A stretch of DNA of 64,000 nucleotides from Haematococcus lacustris (GCA_030144725.1 JASKMD010000026.1:2383628-2447627), one strand, 5' to 3'. Counted from the first letter of the stretch, positions 9,552 to 22,479 are shown. The notes: a model not told the origin generated them from the letters alone. Program-made: numbers and translations.

Positions 9552-12250
9552 ATGATCGACACTGATTTTGGCCTACCTGGTTGTTCAGCTGCTATACACC
9601 AGCACGCTGCTGCCTGCCTGTTTTCCCCCTTGATGCGCTGCCATCCTCGCGCCCCAGCGCATCAGCGCTTTTCCTCGCAGCCGCGTCAGCTCCCATCATG
9701 CCAGCGGAGCGTCAGGCTCAGACCTTTCAGGGTCACGGCCGGAACACACAACGGGACTGCCGCTTGCACCGCCCCCAGCCCAGCGGAGACAGCAAGGACG
9801 GTGGTGGACATATGCCAAGAAGGCATCCTCAGCACAATTGCCTCGGACGGGAGCCCCATTGGCACCCCTGTGGCTTTCCACCTTGATAAGGCCGGCCACC
9901 CTTGCTTGCGCCTGGCCGATGGAAGCCTAGAGCTACAAAACTTAGCGCGCGATGGAAGGTGCAGCTTGCAAGTGCAGCCTACCGCCCTCCCAGCCCGTGC
10001 AGTGGCATCTGTTACTCTAGTGGGAAGGCTGCAGCCCGCAGCGCACCAGGACGCGCACGTGCTGGAGGTCAACACCTGCTTATATTTTGGTGGCTTGGAT
10101 CAGGTATGCCAACATGTTACATGACAGGCTTGGTGCATCAAGTCAGCCAGATAAACGGAAGCCGCAGCTGCAACTGAGCAATGCAGCAAACTCTTTGAAG
10201 TGTATTTGCGCTTGACTACAGTCCTTGTTGCTGTCACCCAACCTATGCTGCTGCTGCTGCTGTTGTTGCCGCTGCTGCCTGCTGTGTGAGCAGTCAGGTG
10301 TGTCAGTTAGTGGAGAGGAATTCCGTGCAGCAGAGCCAGACGTCCTGCGTAGAAACGCAGACGAGCTGATCCGCACCTGGAACGAGTGAGTGGCTGCAAC
10401 AGCAGTACAGTGGCAGCAGATGTTGTGGAAGGGGGACAAACCGAAGCAAAAGGAGGCATAGGGGCTATGAGGGAGGCAGAGTCCACAAGCTGGTGCAGCA
10501 CTGGGAGCAGCTGTAAGAGAGGCACTGGGAGCAGCACAAGGTGCGGTAGCTAGGGAGCGGTGGCTGGAGGGGTGTGAGGTGGAGTCAGTGGCAGGGAAGC
10601 TGTGCCCAGGCAACCTGCAGCTTGGCCTGCCACCAGCTTAGCTTTGTTCTGCAGGCAGGCTGTACAGACAGGCAACTGTTGCATTTGCAGCACCGGCGTA
10701 GCCTATCTCCAGCCAACTTCACAGGGTTTTCGCTCTTTGCCAGCTGCATGTCGTCGAGGCAGACCCATGCTTCACTTACTCTGACCCCTGGCCCCTTAGC
10801 CTCATGGCAACCTCATATACATCGCAAAGGGAGCAGCAAATGACAGGTCTGCATGGCCAAGAGAAATGAATGACTCTTCCCTGTTCACAGTCCAGAGTTT
10901 TATGTCTGATGGTCTGTCACTTAGTCTGGTCTCGATGGGGAGCACGCAAGGTTGGCAGCAGCAGCGGGTAGCAACAACGACAGCAGCAGCGGCAGTGCCA
11001 GCAACAGCAGCAGGCATACATGCATGCAGGCAGTAGTAGTGTGACTGATCTTTGCTTAAAATTACTCAACCATTGAAGATGCAGCCAATCATAGTTTGTT
11101 CACTGGCAGGGTGGGCTTCGTTTGGTCCATTCGGCTAGTCAGCCAGTCAGCAGCATGGCTTAGGGTTAGGGTTAAGCTTGTCACTTGGTCAGTCAGCTGC
11201 ATGGCGAGGCAGTGAAGAGGTCATGCGGGCCATAGAGTGCTCTGTGACAGGTGTGCCAATACAGGCTGTGATCGTCTGCAAGCACCTGTTGACACACCAC
11301 ACGAGGGCGACATGGTTCGTTGCAGCTGAGCAGCTACCCAACTGCCCTGTGGTGATGCTGCTCCCCTCACAACCTCACAACCCTTGCATCTGGATGACAG
11401 CGGCTTGCTCAGCTGTGGAGGGCAGTGCTTGCTCAGCTGTGGAGGGGGCTGGCTGGCAGCTCCAGCTCTACAGGGCGCCATGGCGGGGTGCCGGCAGCGT
11501 GCTTCCATCATGCTTGCCTGTTGTCTCCTGGTGCCTGACTGCCTGCTGCTGCTGCCAACTGCTGCCTGCATTTGCATTTTGCTGCCTACTGCTGGCGTCT
11601 ACTGCTAGACTACTATTTGCTTGGTGCTGCCTACAGCTGCCTGACGCACAACGATGCCTGCTCAGTGATGGCTGCTGACCACCTTGTGCCAACTGGCTGC
11701 AGTGAGAGAGCAGAAGACATCTACAGGATTGTGAGCCACCATCTTGGCATACCCTTGACTGAGGTACGGCAAAGACAGCATCCAGCCAGCTTCACCAGTA
11801 ACCCGCAGCCAATGGACAAGATGGACGGGGCGGTACTGCACTGCTGCTGCTGCTGCTGCCTGCTGTCAAGCTTGGCTTCTGTGACCAGCCATGGACGCCT
11901 GGTGTGCTGCTGCTGCTGGTTGCAGATGAGCTACGCGGAGCTACTGTGGCTGGACAGGCTGGGCATGTATGTGCGGACAGAGGCGGCTGGCCACTTGGCA
12001 GGTACCACTGTGGTGCGGGTACCCTTCTACCGCGCTGTGCTGGATGAAAGGGATGCCCGCAGGTGGGTGGAACCCTCATGGCAGCACACAGTTTTGCGTG
12101 CATCATGGACTGGGAAGCAATAAGAGAAATGGCTAGGAAAGGCTGGATCAGCTGCTGGAAGTCGCTCTCAAAACAGTTGTGGAAATACTGGAAGATGTAC
12201 ATGGGTTCCACCATGAATCACAGTGCCAAGTAGGTAGGTTGGCAGGCTGA
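9552..12250 (+). CDS. HugZ/GluTRBP-like PNPOx split-barrel protein
   Basis: Exons 9552-10103, 10294-10385, 11703-11763, 11926-12062 and 12142-12250 give a 316-residue frame with all phases consistent. The N-terminus is rich in Arg, Ser, Pro and Ala (M...RFSSQPRQLPSCQRSVRLRP), as in a chloroplast transit peptide. Residues about 75-185 (TVVDICQEGILSTIASDGSP, SVTLVGRLQP, EVNTCLYFGGLDQ) fit an FMN-binding pyridoxamine-phosphate-oxidase-like split barrel. The C-terminal part (EDIYRIVSHHLGIPL, MSYAELLWLDRLGMYVR, VVRVPFYRAVLDERDARR) fits the DUF2470-type domain of plastid GluTRBP and of HugZ, proteins that bind glutamyl-tRNA reductase or haem. The exact orthologue is not settled, and the start could be a later Met (9,633). 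The last exon's acceptor is the weakest junction. Confidence 0.6.
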
Positions 12251-13246
12251 ATCCGCCTCAAACAAGCTAACAGACAGTCCAGTGTGCAGTGCTCTGCGAA
12301 ACTATAGGCTGTTCTTTTCACTCATGTCCTCACTCTCAATCCACACTGCTTGTATGCTAAACCCAGTCCCGCTGGTTGTGTGGCTGCCAGTCAGCACGAC
12401 ACCAGTACACCAGCTACGCACGTCGGTCCTGCTGTGCAGTCGTTAGCTGCTGCGCCCAAAGCTCGGCTAGCACACCGGGCTGATTTCCACCCATCTTTAG
12501 GACGAGGGTAGGCCGGTTAGCCTAGTTTATGATGCGAGTCGTGTGTTGTTGCGCAGCGTGCTAACCATGGCTGCTCAAGTGTCCTGGGAGCGAGAGCGAC
12601 CCTATACTCCGCCCGTTCCCTCCATCTTCACCGATGCTGCTGCGGCATCTAACAACTGACGCCCGCACGGCCTACTTCGGAGGACACCAGCTGACTACCG
12701 CGCTAGGTGGTGCAGTAGAAAGTAGAACTTGCGGGAGAATATTGGTCGGCAAATGTGGCAGTGTCAACATGTAGAGCGGCGCTGGAAGACATTGGCTCTC
12801 ATCCAGTGGGTTGTGACGAGCAGGGCGATGCTGCTGGTGCTGGGACCAGCGAAACAGCGCAACTCGTCACCGCTGGAGAGCCATTTCACCGTCTATTGCT
12901 GCTGTGCGGGTTCGTTGACGTGTTGCTCGTCACGTCGTCATCATCCTCAATTGTTTGGGTTGGCTCTTTCTACTTTGGCTTTCCTTCTCCTTCCTACCCC
13001 AGACGGTGCTGTGCTCTTTGCGTCGTTCTTCCTCGTCCTTCAAAAAAGAAATCAATATCGGAGTTCGTCGTGATCAGTTAACCCTGTACCTCTATCCTAG
13101 GGCGCCCCTACACTGGTGACTGGTGATACTGTGTTTGTAAAATAGGGTTTGGCCCTAGGAGTGCTTGACCTGAGTGCACCTACCCTGTGCACACCCAAGC
13201 CCCTGCTCCGGGACTGATTTGCCATGCTGCGCACCGGCATTGGTAC
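12251..13246. other. Intergenic, nothing recognised
   Basis: Two overlapping frames of about 110 codons (12,729-13,081) show no family features and no splice-consistent partners. A possible TGTAA lies at 13,136-13,140. Confidence 0.5.
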
Positions 13247-13250
13247 ATGC

Positions 13251-14579
13251 GGTCACCCCGGCCATTGGCCATGCCAATCCGTGACAGGCCTGCCGCTCGC
13301 ACCACGCCCTAGTGGAGGATAGCGAAGGCTATCGCGGTAACTCGCGCGCGCTAAAACTCGCGTTTTGGACTGAAGCCTTGTCCCAGTACACCGCCCGCCA
13401 TTCCCGCGGACTGTGAACATGGTCGCTCGCTGCAGCCTGGGGCTCAACGGGGTGCCACCGTACGTGGGTCGCAGGTCGAAGCGCAAGATTCCCTGGGTTG
13501 GGTCGGGACCCCTCATGGCCCGGGCCCTTACTGACACCTGGCGCGAGACCTGCCTAACCCTCCCTCCAAGCAAGCAGAGCATCTCACTGAGGTGTCAGCA
13601 GCACCGTGCGTGGACTTTGTTTCCCTACCGTGCACTCTGCTGAAGCCTAGACCCCATCATTTTGGGGCTTCTGTCAAGACCTTAAACTTTTTGGCCAGTG
13701 GTCCTTTCCACGTGCTTACACCTTTGTAGGATAGCTGGGCGGGTCTTCATTGCGGGTTGTGCTCCAGGCATCCTCTATCACCTTGTGTGGTACAATTAAG
13801 GAACAAATGTGGCAGAGGGTGGATTTGGCATGGGCCGCTCTCATCACAGGGGCGATTGGCGGCGTCCTTGAGCACAACCCGGATGGGTTAGACCCTGTGC
13901 CGCCGCTGGGCGCCTTCATCGCTGCATTTCTCGCACTGTACGCGAATCTCAAGCCGAAATTTGCGATGGGCCATCCTGGACCCCGACGTCGCGCTGCACT
14001 GGCACACCAAAAAGCGATACGTGCAAAGGTGGTAAGCAGCGGCAGTGGCAGTGGCGGGAACCTCCATTGTGACATGTAAGGCATATGACATGTAAGGCCA
14101 AGCACCTTCGCTGAAAACCAGCAGCAGCAACTGAGCCAGTATAGCACAAACCGAGCCGGTAGATAAACTGAGCCAATAGAGGAAGTGAGCCAATAGAGCC
14201 GAAAAAGTTAACAGTGCCATGCACCCGACTTGCACCGACTTGAGCGAAGCGTGTCGTGACTCAGTCTCGTGGTGTAATGAAACGGCTCGGTAGCATGGCG
14301 CACTGCGATGGCCTACTGCGAGGCTGCCTCTCTAGTGCGAACTTTGCTACGGACGCCACGGAGCGCCTCGCCACCCTGCACTAAAACGTGGGTCGCTGCT
14401 TGTTTGCGCTAGCTCAATTTTCGACCTGGTGGCGGGCGGTGTACTGGGACAAGGCTTCAGTGCAAAACGCGAGTTTTAGCGCGCGCGAGTTACCGCGATA
14501 GCCTTCGCTATCCTCCACTAGGGCGTGGTGCGAGCGGCAGGCCTGTCACGGATTGGCATGGCCAATGGCCGGGGTGACC
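13251..14579. mobile_element. Non-autonomous TIR element, GGTCACCCC family (E0)
   Basis: The 1,329-bp element has 150-bp terminal inverted repeats (13,251-13,400 and 14,430-14,579) that differ at one visible position and begin GGTCACCCCGGCCATTGG. ATGC flanks it on both sides (13,247-13,250 and 14,580-14,583), a 4-bp target duplication. No coding frame inside resembles a transposase. The termini and duplication size link it to the elements at 41.1-44.1 and 49.6-54.6 kb. Confidence 0.85.
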
Positions 14580-14583
14580 ATGC

Positions 14584-15345
14584 ATAATCATAGGCAGGTG
14601 GTATTGTATAGCAAATGGATAGATGTGTGTTAGCTCATGCGCTGAATCTTTCACAACTCATCGCTGGGTTAAAGGGTACATGGCAACGTGTTACGTCAAG
14701 AAGGTTGTTACAGATGTTCACGGCTTGCAAATGCAAGACACGTCAGGCGCGCATGACAAGACTGTTACAACCTGCCTTAAAAATCCACCAAATCACGTCA
14801 CCTCCACGGTTTCACCCTGCTGCGACACCCTGCAATGCCATGTTCCTGCCAGCAGTCTCAACAGCAATTGCTAGTCAAAGCTATCCGACCCTACATGCGC
14901 GCAGCCACCTGTCGCAAGAAGCGAGATGCACCAAGCACAAACGGCATGCACACAGCAGCGGCTGCGTGGCAGCATGTTCAACGACGAAATTCACAGCCGC
15001 TTGGGACAGTCCCAGGAGACCAGTCTGAGTGGTGCTCTACTCCATCTGCAGTGCCAAGGCCGCTACTCACTCATGTCAAAACATCCGTGCACCAGGCCTG
15101 AGGTGCATTGTGCAATCTGCAAAGAAGCATCTGCAGTGCCTAGTTTTATACGCATGTACATTCAATGCTGGTGGTTGCAATGGGCTGCTCTGGGTCAATG
15201 TCCTAGCATACTTGCATGACTACGGGTGAACTCTCCTAGGTGGTGTGTGCCTACATCAGCATGAGGATAGCAGGGGCCTCCGGGAATGGCAGCTGTCAGG
15301 GTGTTGAGGCACAGACTAATGTGCAGCTACATAGGAGCAGGGGTG
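14584..15345. other. Intergenic, 3' flank of the CCCH gene
   Basis: No recognisable gene. It probably holds the 3' UTR of the minus-strand zinc-finger gene; TTACA (TGTAA on the minus strand) occurs at 14,765-14,769. Confidence 0.4.
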
Positions 15346-18334
15346 TCACATCAAGGCAGCAGAAAAGGTGGCTAGCGCAGCCATAGGCCACTCCACCTTG
15401 TGCATTGCTGGCTCGCTATCATCAGGTGTCATCGCCACCTGCTGCATGGCTTGCAACAGCGCTTCCAGGTCACACTCCTCATGCATGCCGCTTAGGGACT
15501 CAGCAGCATGCGCCCCAGCCTTGGTGCCCAGCCCCAGCGTAAACTCCCCACCCCCTGTTACCCGGCCTCCTAGGCGGGTCAGTTGCTCCCAGTGCGCAAC
15601 ACTGCCGCTGGCACTGGAACGGGCAGTCACAGAGCTAGCAAGGTCAGAGGCGGTGCCATCACTGATGCTGGTGGCGGAGTTGGAGCGGCTGCCCATCAGG
15701 AAGCTGTCAGGCTTGCTTGGCGCCCACATGGAGGAGGCAAAGGGCAGGGCAGGCACCTTGAATGCTTGACGGCTGCCACCCATGACTTGTTGAGTAGTGC
15801 TGGCCTGGGGCTGGGGGGTGGGTGTTGGGTGGGGCGGGAGGAAGCCAGCTGGTGGGAAGGTGGTCTGGCTCATGGTGGCAGGAGTCAGGTGGCTGGTGGG
15901 CTGAGGGGCCGGTGAGGTGTGAGGAGGCAGGGAGGGGGAGGCTGCTGCGGCCTGGGCTGCGAGGTGCACCAGGTGGGCTGCAGTGTCAGCAGGCACGCCT
16001 GCCTGCATGAACGCCTGGGTCCACAGCTGCACGTCCAATGGTGACGAGGCAGTGGCGGCAGCAATGGCAGGGCCAGCCACAGGGTCGGGCATCGAGGAGG
16101 TGAGAGTGAGCGAGGCTTGGGAGTTGAGGTGATCAGGCCTGAACCCAGCGGTCAGGCAAGCCTGGCTGTCCAGGGCTGAGGCAGCAGCCACCATGGCCTC
16201 CAGGTCATAGCCACAGGAAGCAGCTGTGGCGGTGTGCTGGTAGTGCTGGGCACTTGTGGTGCAGGGGCTAGGGGCAGATAGCTGGCTCAGCAGCTGCAGC
16301 ATCTGCTGCTCTTGTTGTTGCTGGTGCTGCTGCTGCTGCAGGGTTGCGTGCAGGTGGTGTTGGTAGCTGGGCTGACGTTGTCTGTTTGCTGAGTAATCAA
16401 AGTTAGTGGGCAGGCTGGCCCCCCGTTGGTTGCTGCCAGACATGGCTGTGGGCTGGGTGGTGTAAGGGAAGATGGGTTGGGAGCAGGAGTGACCAGGTAG
16501 CATGGCCTGGGCCATGGGCTGCAGAGGGAATGGCTGGCTGGTGCTGACCAGCCCAGGCTGGTGAGGGGAGATGCAGACAGCCTCCCCAGCAGACAGGCGT
16601 GTGGCCATGTGGGGAAGGTGTGACCCACTGGCTGAATGGCGCTGGAAGGTGTGACCGAGATGGGGGTTGACTGACTGACGCTGTGGGAAGAGGTATGCAG
16701 GCTGGGACTGGCACATGGGAGGAGCAGGGGAAGAAGGCCTCACCTCACCTAGAGAGCTGGCCAGAGCTGCCATCACCAAGGCCAGCTTCCCATCGCTTTG
16801 GCCTTGCCCCAGCTGCCACCCTGGCTGCATTTGCCTGCTGATGTCAGCGACGGGGCAAGGATGGCGGGGTGCAGAGGGGAAGGGGGCAGGGCGGGGAGGC
16901 GGGGGTGGAGGGGCACCCCTACCATTGCTGTTGAAGCTTCCATGAAGGGAGTGGGTGCATGGCTGGGTGTGCCCCAGGCCCATCATACCCCGACGGCCGC
17001 TGGGAGGGTTGCGCTGGCTGGCCTGGGGAGGGGGAGGTGGGCCTGGGGCAGGGGCGGCAGCGGCCACAGGGAGCTGGGGGACGGGCTCTTCCACTGCTGG
17101 TCGTAATTGCTCAACGGTGTGAGCGAAGAAGCAGACCTTGCGGCTGCAATTGGCCTCCTTGCACATTTGGGTGCAGTAGCGGGCTGGGTGCAGCCAGCAC
17201 TCAAACACGCCGTGCGCGAAGGGGCAGGCGTCCCCACGTTTGCAGGAACCCTGCGGGGAACAGGAACAGCACCGGAGCCAACACTGTGAGCGCTTTGGTG
17301 TATGTATATCCAAGGGAGCATTGCTAGGTGGTACATGTCACATGACACACTTTGCTTCAAGGTGTGCCCAGGGTGGGCAGGGGCGTGCTCAATCTCAGAG
17401 CGCATCAAGTCTGCTGTCATGACATGTAGACATGACGTATTGCCAATGGTGGCCCATCTAGCTTAGCATAGCAGGATCTCCCTGGCTGGCTGGCCTACCC
17501 TCCCTGGCTGGTGGGGGGCAAGACATATGCCAGCATCCCTCTTTACCTTGCGGAAATCTGGGCAGGGATGCGAGGTGTAGGTGAATAGGCTGAGTGGCCT
17601 GCGCCGGGCCTTCTCCCCAGCGTGAGCAAACGGGCAGCAAGTCCATTCATGCTCTTCATGGCCAAAAGGGCAGTCCACCTGCAAGTCGTCAGTGTACGTA
17701 TGTGGCTATAGATGTAGTGTGCGCGTCTTGCGTAGCTTGCGTCGCAGTGACACTTTCAGCCCTGCACTACTACGGCGGGTGCGAGTCGCTGTCTGGTGCC
17801 GCCCGTTCGATGCCTTCCCACTTAGTGTTTGCAAACGTTTGCAGCACCAAGACAGGATGCGTGTAGCTTGAGCAGGCCAAGCTAGCCATCTCACTTACCA
17901 CCTTGAACCGATTAATTCGGAAGTCCGGGTCTTGAAACTCTGGCTGGTCGAGCAGGCTGGGCAACGCAGCCTACAAGCAATGGAAGGAAGGTGAGTGAAA
18001 GGCCGCGACACTCTGGGTACCCATCCGGTACCCGGGCAAAGGTTGCGGCCACAAGCAATCGTGAACAGTGCTACAAGGGGGAGCAGACTCTGACCTGCTT
18101 GACATCGCTGTTGGCCATTGGATGACCTGCCGGGTTGGCGCTTGTTTTCGAGCCGTGTCTGAACTGTATCTGCGCTGGGCCCAGCTGCTTGCAGTCCACG
18201 CTGCTCTGGGCTCCAAACACCGCGTGCTGGCTTGCGACGCTTGTGCACGTGTTGGTGCTTAGCGTGTCGCTGCTGCAGTCACTGATACGCGAGAACGATG
18301 AGACAGACGGTGTTGACATTTGTGTCGAGGGCAC
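15346..18334 (-). CDS. Plant-type tandem CCCH zinc-finger protein
   Basis: Exons, in transcript order, are 18334-18095, 17970-17899, 17678-17547 and 17250-15346, all in phase, giving 782 residues. Residues about 100-200 carry [52 protein letters not shown] and [15 protein letters not shown]. This is the arginine-rich tandem zinc-finger array of plant TZF proteins: C-X7-C-X5-C-X3-H, 16 residues, then C-X4-C-X4-C-X3-H (one residue shorter than the usual C-X5-C). Such proteins bind AU-rich or other RNA elements and promote mRNA turnover, often in cytoplasmic granules. The remaining ~570 residues are low-complexity (Pro, Ser, Gln, His), typical of a disordered region, and end FSAALM. The target RNAs are unknown. 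Confidence 0.85.
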
Positions 18335-18548
18335 TTGATCCTAAACCTAGCAGGACCTTAAAGTCCGGTTCTCACTCCCGCCTCGCCCCCTCACTGCCCG
18401 CACCCCGTTGCGTTGCTATTCTACAACGGATCGTGTAAGCGTGCGATGGAGCTGGTATTAACAGCGCAGAGCGGTGGCCAAATCTCCGTGGGCACTGAAT
18501 CTTGCGTAGGGCTCTTACATGAATGTATCATGTGCAGATCAGAACAGA

Positions 18549-19235
18549 GCCAACAAAACTTATTCAACAAGGAACAACATGTTAGCCTGTGGGTAATCTC
18601 ACTCAGCTAATCCAAACACGTTGAAGCAACCTCGGTCGCACCCTTGATGACTACAAACCCCACACCGGTGGCACGTTCCTGGGGCTTTGTTGCGGGCCCG
18701 GCCATCAATGCCCAGCCGGTACTCTGCAGCCCAGTGCAGCCGCTGCCTGCTCTTGGGCAGCCGGTCACTGACCCGCTTGTAGGCCATCACCATCATCGGC
18801 AATGGCAGGCAGTGCCTCGCGGCCCTCCCAGCTGCACAGCTCCAGGGGACGCTGCATGCTCTCCCCAATGCGCAGGAGGTTCAGGCATCTGCCCCATGGG
18901 TGGCCCTGGGGTCGTTGCACTGGGCCAGGTGCAGAAGGGAGGGGCTGGTCCTGGGCTGGGGGAGGTGGGGGGTCCTGGGCAGGGGAGTTCTGGGCTGGGG
19001 GGGCGGGGGGGCCTGGGGAGGGGGAGGGGGGTTGGGCAGCACCTCATGGCAGCACAATACGCCACGCACATACTTACCATGCCGTCGGCTTTTGGCTGGG
19101 CGCGCCAGCCGCTGAATGACCTGGCCTGCTGGGGGTACCTAGTCTGCGGGCCTATCACGTGGCAGGTGCAGCTCACAAGGCCGGGCGCATGTTGCAGGGG
19201 ACGTCACGGGAACTCAGCAACAGCATATCGTGGCA
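18549..19235 (-). pseudogene. Fanzor-like element, subfamily B, with fixed 3' tail
   Basis: Read on the minus strand, a Pro-rich stretch is followed by WGRCLNLLRIGESMQRPLEL and CSWEGREALPA, then a frameshift. Compared with the copy at 28 kb, the residues carrying the RuvC-III Asp (RWLDRDTNP) are deleted. Downstream comes the 3' region ending at the fixed tail (CCAACAAAACTTATTC on the + strand, about 18,550). It links the nuclease-coding part to the tail used by the short retroposon-like insertions. Confidence 0.65.
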
Positions 19236-19815
19236 GGCCGGCCCGGTAGCTGGGCGTGGGAAGCAGTGCTCTATCCCGTGGTGCCGCTCCGGCCATGTGC
19301 CTTGGAATCTGTCTCATTCCTATTCGCAGATATGATATCTGAGATATCGCAGGGACTCAGTAACACTATTGAAGCGGAGTGGCCATGCTGGGACTAAGCC
19401 TCTCCGTCATGCGTCGTGGCGTGGGCTTACACACACTTGGGCTTGGTTGCTCAGTCCAGATGTCCCCAAGTATCCCCATAAGAAATGCAAGAGAGGGGTT
19501 TGTAATCATGCAGGGTGCACCATCCAGATCATCCACAGGATAACACCTCATTATAAGGACACAGGCAGGCTTTGTCATCCATATGCTCCAGCAGCTGGTC
19601 CAGCAGCAGCGGCTGAGCCTGTTCTGGTTTAGCGCTGCTGTTGCTGAGTTGGCCCATGCTGCTGCTGGTGCCGCTGCACCTGCCCAATGTCACGCATGGC
19701 TGTCACGGTGGATGAGGTTGCGCTGCTGCCGTTGCCGCTGTAGCTACCGATGCGGTTGCTGCTGCCTGCCAATGCTGCTGCTGCTGCTTCTGCTAGAGCA
19801 GCCTGGGTTGATGGA
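19236..19815. other. RPB5 3' flank
   Basis: No gene recognised. It contains the likely RPB5 3' UTR and polyadenylation signal. Confidence 0.4.
19427..19431 (-). terminator. TGTAA polyadenylation signal of RPB5
   Basis: TTACA on the + strand (TGTAA on the minus strand), about 385 nt downstream of the RPB5 stop. Confidence 0.4.
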
Positions 19816-22252
19816 TCAGACACAGAAGCGGTAGGTGACATATCGACCAGCAGTCTCACTCGGCCGGACGATGCGCACCACCTGGCCCCGCTGCAACCCA
19901 AAGTAGCGGGCCACTGGGTCCGAGTACTGCACAGCAGCAGCAGCAGCAGCAGCGGCAATAGGAAACGGCAGCATCAGCATCAGCTGTGGATCAGCATGGT
20001 TAACAGCTGTGCCATCGAGTGGTCAGACAGTGACGCGAACAGCAGCAGTAGCAGCAGCACTCAGCTGGGCAGGGGCAGGGGCAGTGGCAAGGACAGTGGC
20101 AGGGGTGACAGTGAGAAGCAGTGGCAGCGGCCGTAGTGGCAGCGGGGAGGAGGGAGGGTGGGTGTTCCTGGGTTGGCTGTAATATAGGCAATGCCAACAG
20201 GAAGCAGCAGCATGGCCAGAAGACCAGACAGCATCAGGTGACTTGTCAAATGGAGTCTTTTACGCTTTATTATCATTATTAGTATTGTTGTTGTCATTGT
20301 TGTTGCTACTACTAGTAATACTGATAATGATGACCTAGAAATTCCAAAAGACCGCAACACAGCATGCAGAGACCATGCACGATCCATGCCATACACTGTG
20401 TACAGAGCCACGCATTGTACTCCACACCAACGCGATGAGGCTAGGAGTGCAAGGGTATAGCCTGCATGCTCACCTGGATCCGTGGGAGTTGGGTCTCCTT
20501 GACCTTGTACCTATCAAGCAGCACCTGCTTCTCCTCCTTGGTCAATATCCTGCAACCAGGCGATCAACACTAGGCTGGTCTGACTGCAGATGCTATGCCA
20601 GCCTGACCACGTATGCCATGCCGGCCTGCCCTCAAGCGGGAACAGCTAAGCAACAAGGAGACAGCAGCATCACTTAGCTCCATAGCCTGAGACAGGCATA
20701 GGAAACAAGACCGAGGTAGCACAGGAGACAGAGACATACAGACCTGAAGCATGGCCCATCATGCGCAGGCGCGCCTCAGAAACCTCCATGACAGAACCTT
20801 GACTACCTTAGTCACACCACGCCATGCCATCTCACACCATATCATGGTGGATGTCACACAAAGCAGGCAACACGCACTGGATAGCAGGACCCAGCGATGA
20901 TAGCAGGACCCTGTGACACCCACCGGTGCTCTGGCACTAAGACATGCTCCGTGATGTTGACAAGCAGCTCGTTCTCCGTGAACTGCTCGATGTTGAACTT
21001 TGGTTGCAAGTCTGTCAGGCACTGCCAGGCACAAACAGTGGGCAGCAGCAAGGCCACTGGGACTGCCTAGCCCGTGCAAGGGCTGGTCAAGGACAGTGAG
21101 GCTGGATGAGCGAGGCGGGGGCCAGGGCAGGGGATGGCAGCGACAGTGGGTGTGGGGGCGGGGGGCAATGGTCGGATCTAGCCATTGATGCAGGGTGCTT
21201 ACTTTGATGGCAGGTGTAGCAGCGTGTTCATGCACTCACTTGCTTGGCAAATGGAGTGAGGTTGGCTGAAATGACCATTATTGCTCGCGTCACACTCTCC
21301 ACCTTCATTCGCTCCGCGAGATTCTGAAAGTGCATGTAAGCATGCATGGGCACCATGTGTGTGAGCGACCATGCAAAAGGGAGCATGGGGTGTGTCGTTT
21401 GGAGCGTGCTGGCTGCCTTGTATTCTGTGGCGATCAGGCAGCTGCTACATGCTACAGTGCAGGAGAACTGTGGGCTGGTCCCTCACCTTGATGGTTTTCA
21501 CGCCCACTTTAACCTCCTCAGGGAAGAAAACAAAGATCTGCATACACAGCACAGACCATGTGGCCACCCTCCTGCTCTGTTGTGTGACTGTTCTTGTGAC
21601 CATGCCTGCAGCTGTACCTGTAGTTATTGTTGAAGCTGGGCCTGTAGCCATGACCCTGGCAGTGCCTGTTTCTGACGATGTGCATGTGTTCGAGGAAACA
21701 TGGCACAGCATTGTGCCGCCCGCATCCTAGCTGTACAGTGCTGCATTCCCGTTGATAACTGCCATGTAAGGATGATGGGCAGCTGGTGTAGAGACCAAGC
21801 TAAAAGACAGGCATCCTGCTGCATGTCCCCACTGGTCCCCCATGAGAGCCATGATTGCATGCACTGCACCATGCGCTGACTGCCAAGAGAGACTTGAGGC
21901 CATTGCTGCCACTGCTGACATGAGACAATAACTATGAGATGGCTCCAAGCTGAGCCACAGCCCTTGCCTGCCCCAGCATGATGCTACCAGTGGGGTCACC
22001 TGCTCTGTGGGGTCGTCTATTCTGGGAACAAGGATGGTCAGGTCTTCTTTGCGGGGCATTTCCCCGTATCTGTCCCTGAATGCCTCCTTCGTGAGCTCCA
22101 GCTCATGCTGCGGACACATTTGGGGCGCTTGCAGACGAGAGTGTCAGGGGGCGCAAGAGCTGGGAGCCTACCTGCGATACTAGGTAGCTGCGGTCCTTCA
22201 ACACTTGCAAGCAAGTGCGGCGGATGCGGTACATTTTCGTAAGGTGATCCAT
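19816..22252 (-). CDS. RPB5: DNA-directed RNA polymerase subunit RPB5 (RPABC1)
   Basis: Seven exons in transcript order: 22252-22172, 22107-22000, 21537-21487, 21323-21240, 21021-20924, 20549-20474, 19926-19816. All junctions are GT-AG and phase-consistent, giving 202 residues against about 205-215 usual. The product is the shared subunit of nuclear RNA polymerases I, II and III. The N-terminal jaw domain shows [63 protein letters not shown] and [17 protein letters not shown]. The conserved C-terminal assembly domain shows [40 protein letters not shown] and [12 protein letters not shown]. No break or unusual substitution is evident, so it should be functional. It ends 0.6 kb from a Fanzor-like relic, and another insertion lies 228 bp upstream of its start codon. 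Confidence 0.95.
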
Positions 22253-22479
22253 GGCAGCCTCCGATGCTCCGCCGGGTGCGGGCGGAGCCCCGATGCCCTA
22301 TTGCGTACTAGACGAATGACCTAGCTACCAATTGTATGCCCGCCTGCCGTCAAGTTAACAAGCTGATGGGATGTGGGGACGTAACGAACTAACACCTTCA
22401 TGCTTCGAATACAGCTGCATTCGAGAAATTCCATGCTTCAAGGACAAGCCTGCATGGCGAGCAACTTCGACGAACGCAG

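Noticed and set aside
12729..13081. Two overlapping frames of 108-114 codons
   Set aside because: No domain, no splice partners and different frames of the same stretch; nothing supports either as a gene.
15368..17327. Several plus-strand frames opposite the CCCH gene
   Set aside because: The minus-strand exon carries the conserved zinc-finger residues and a 1.9-kb open frame; the others are shadows.
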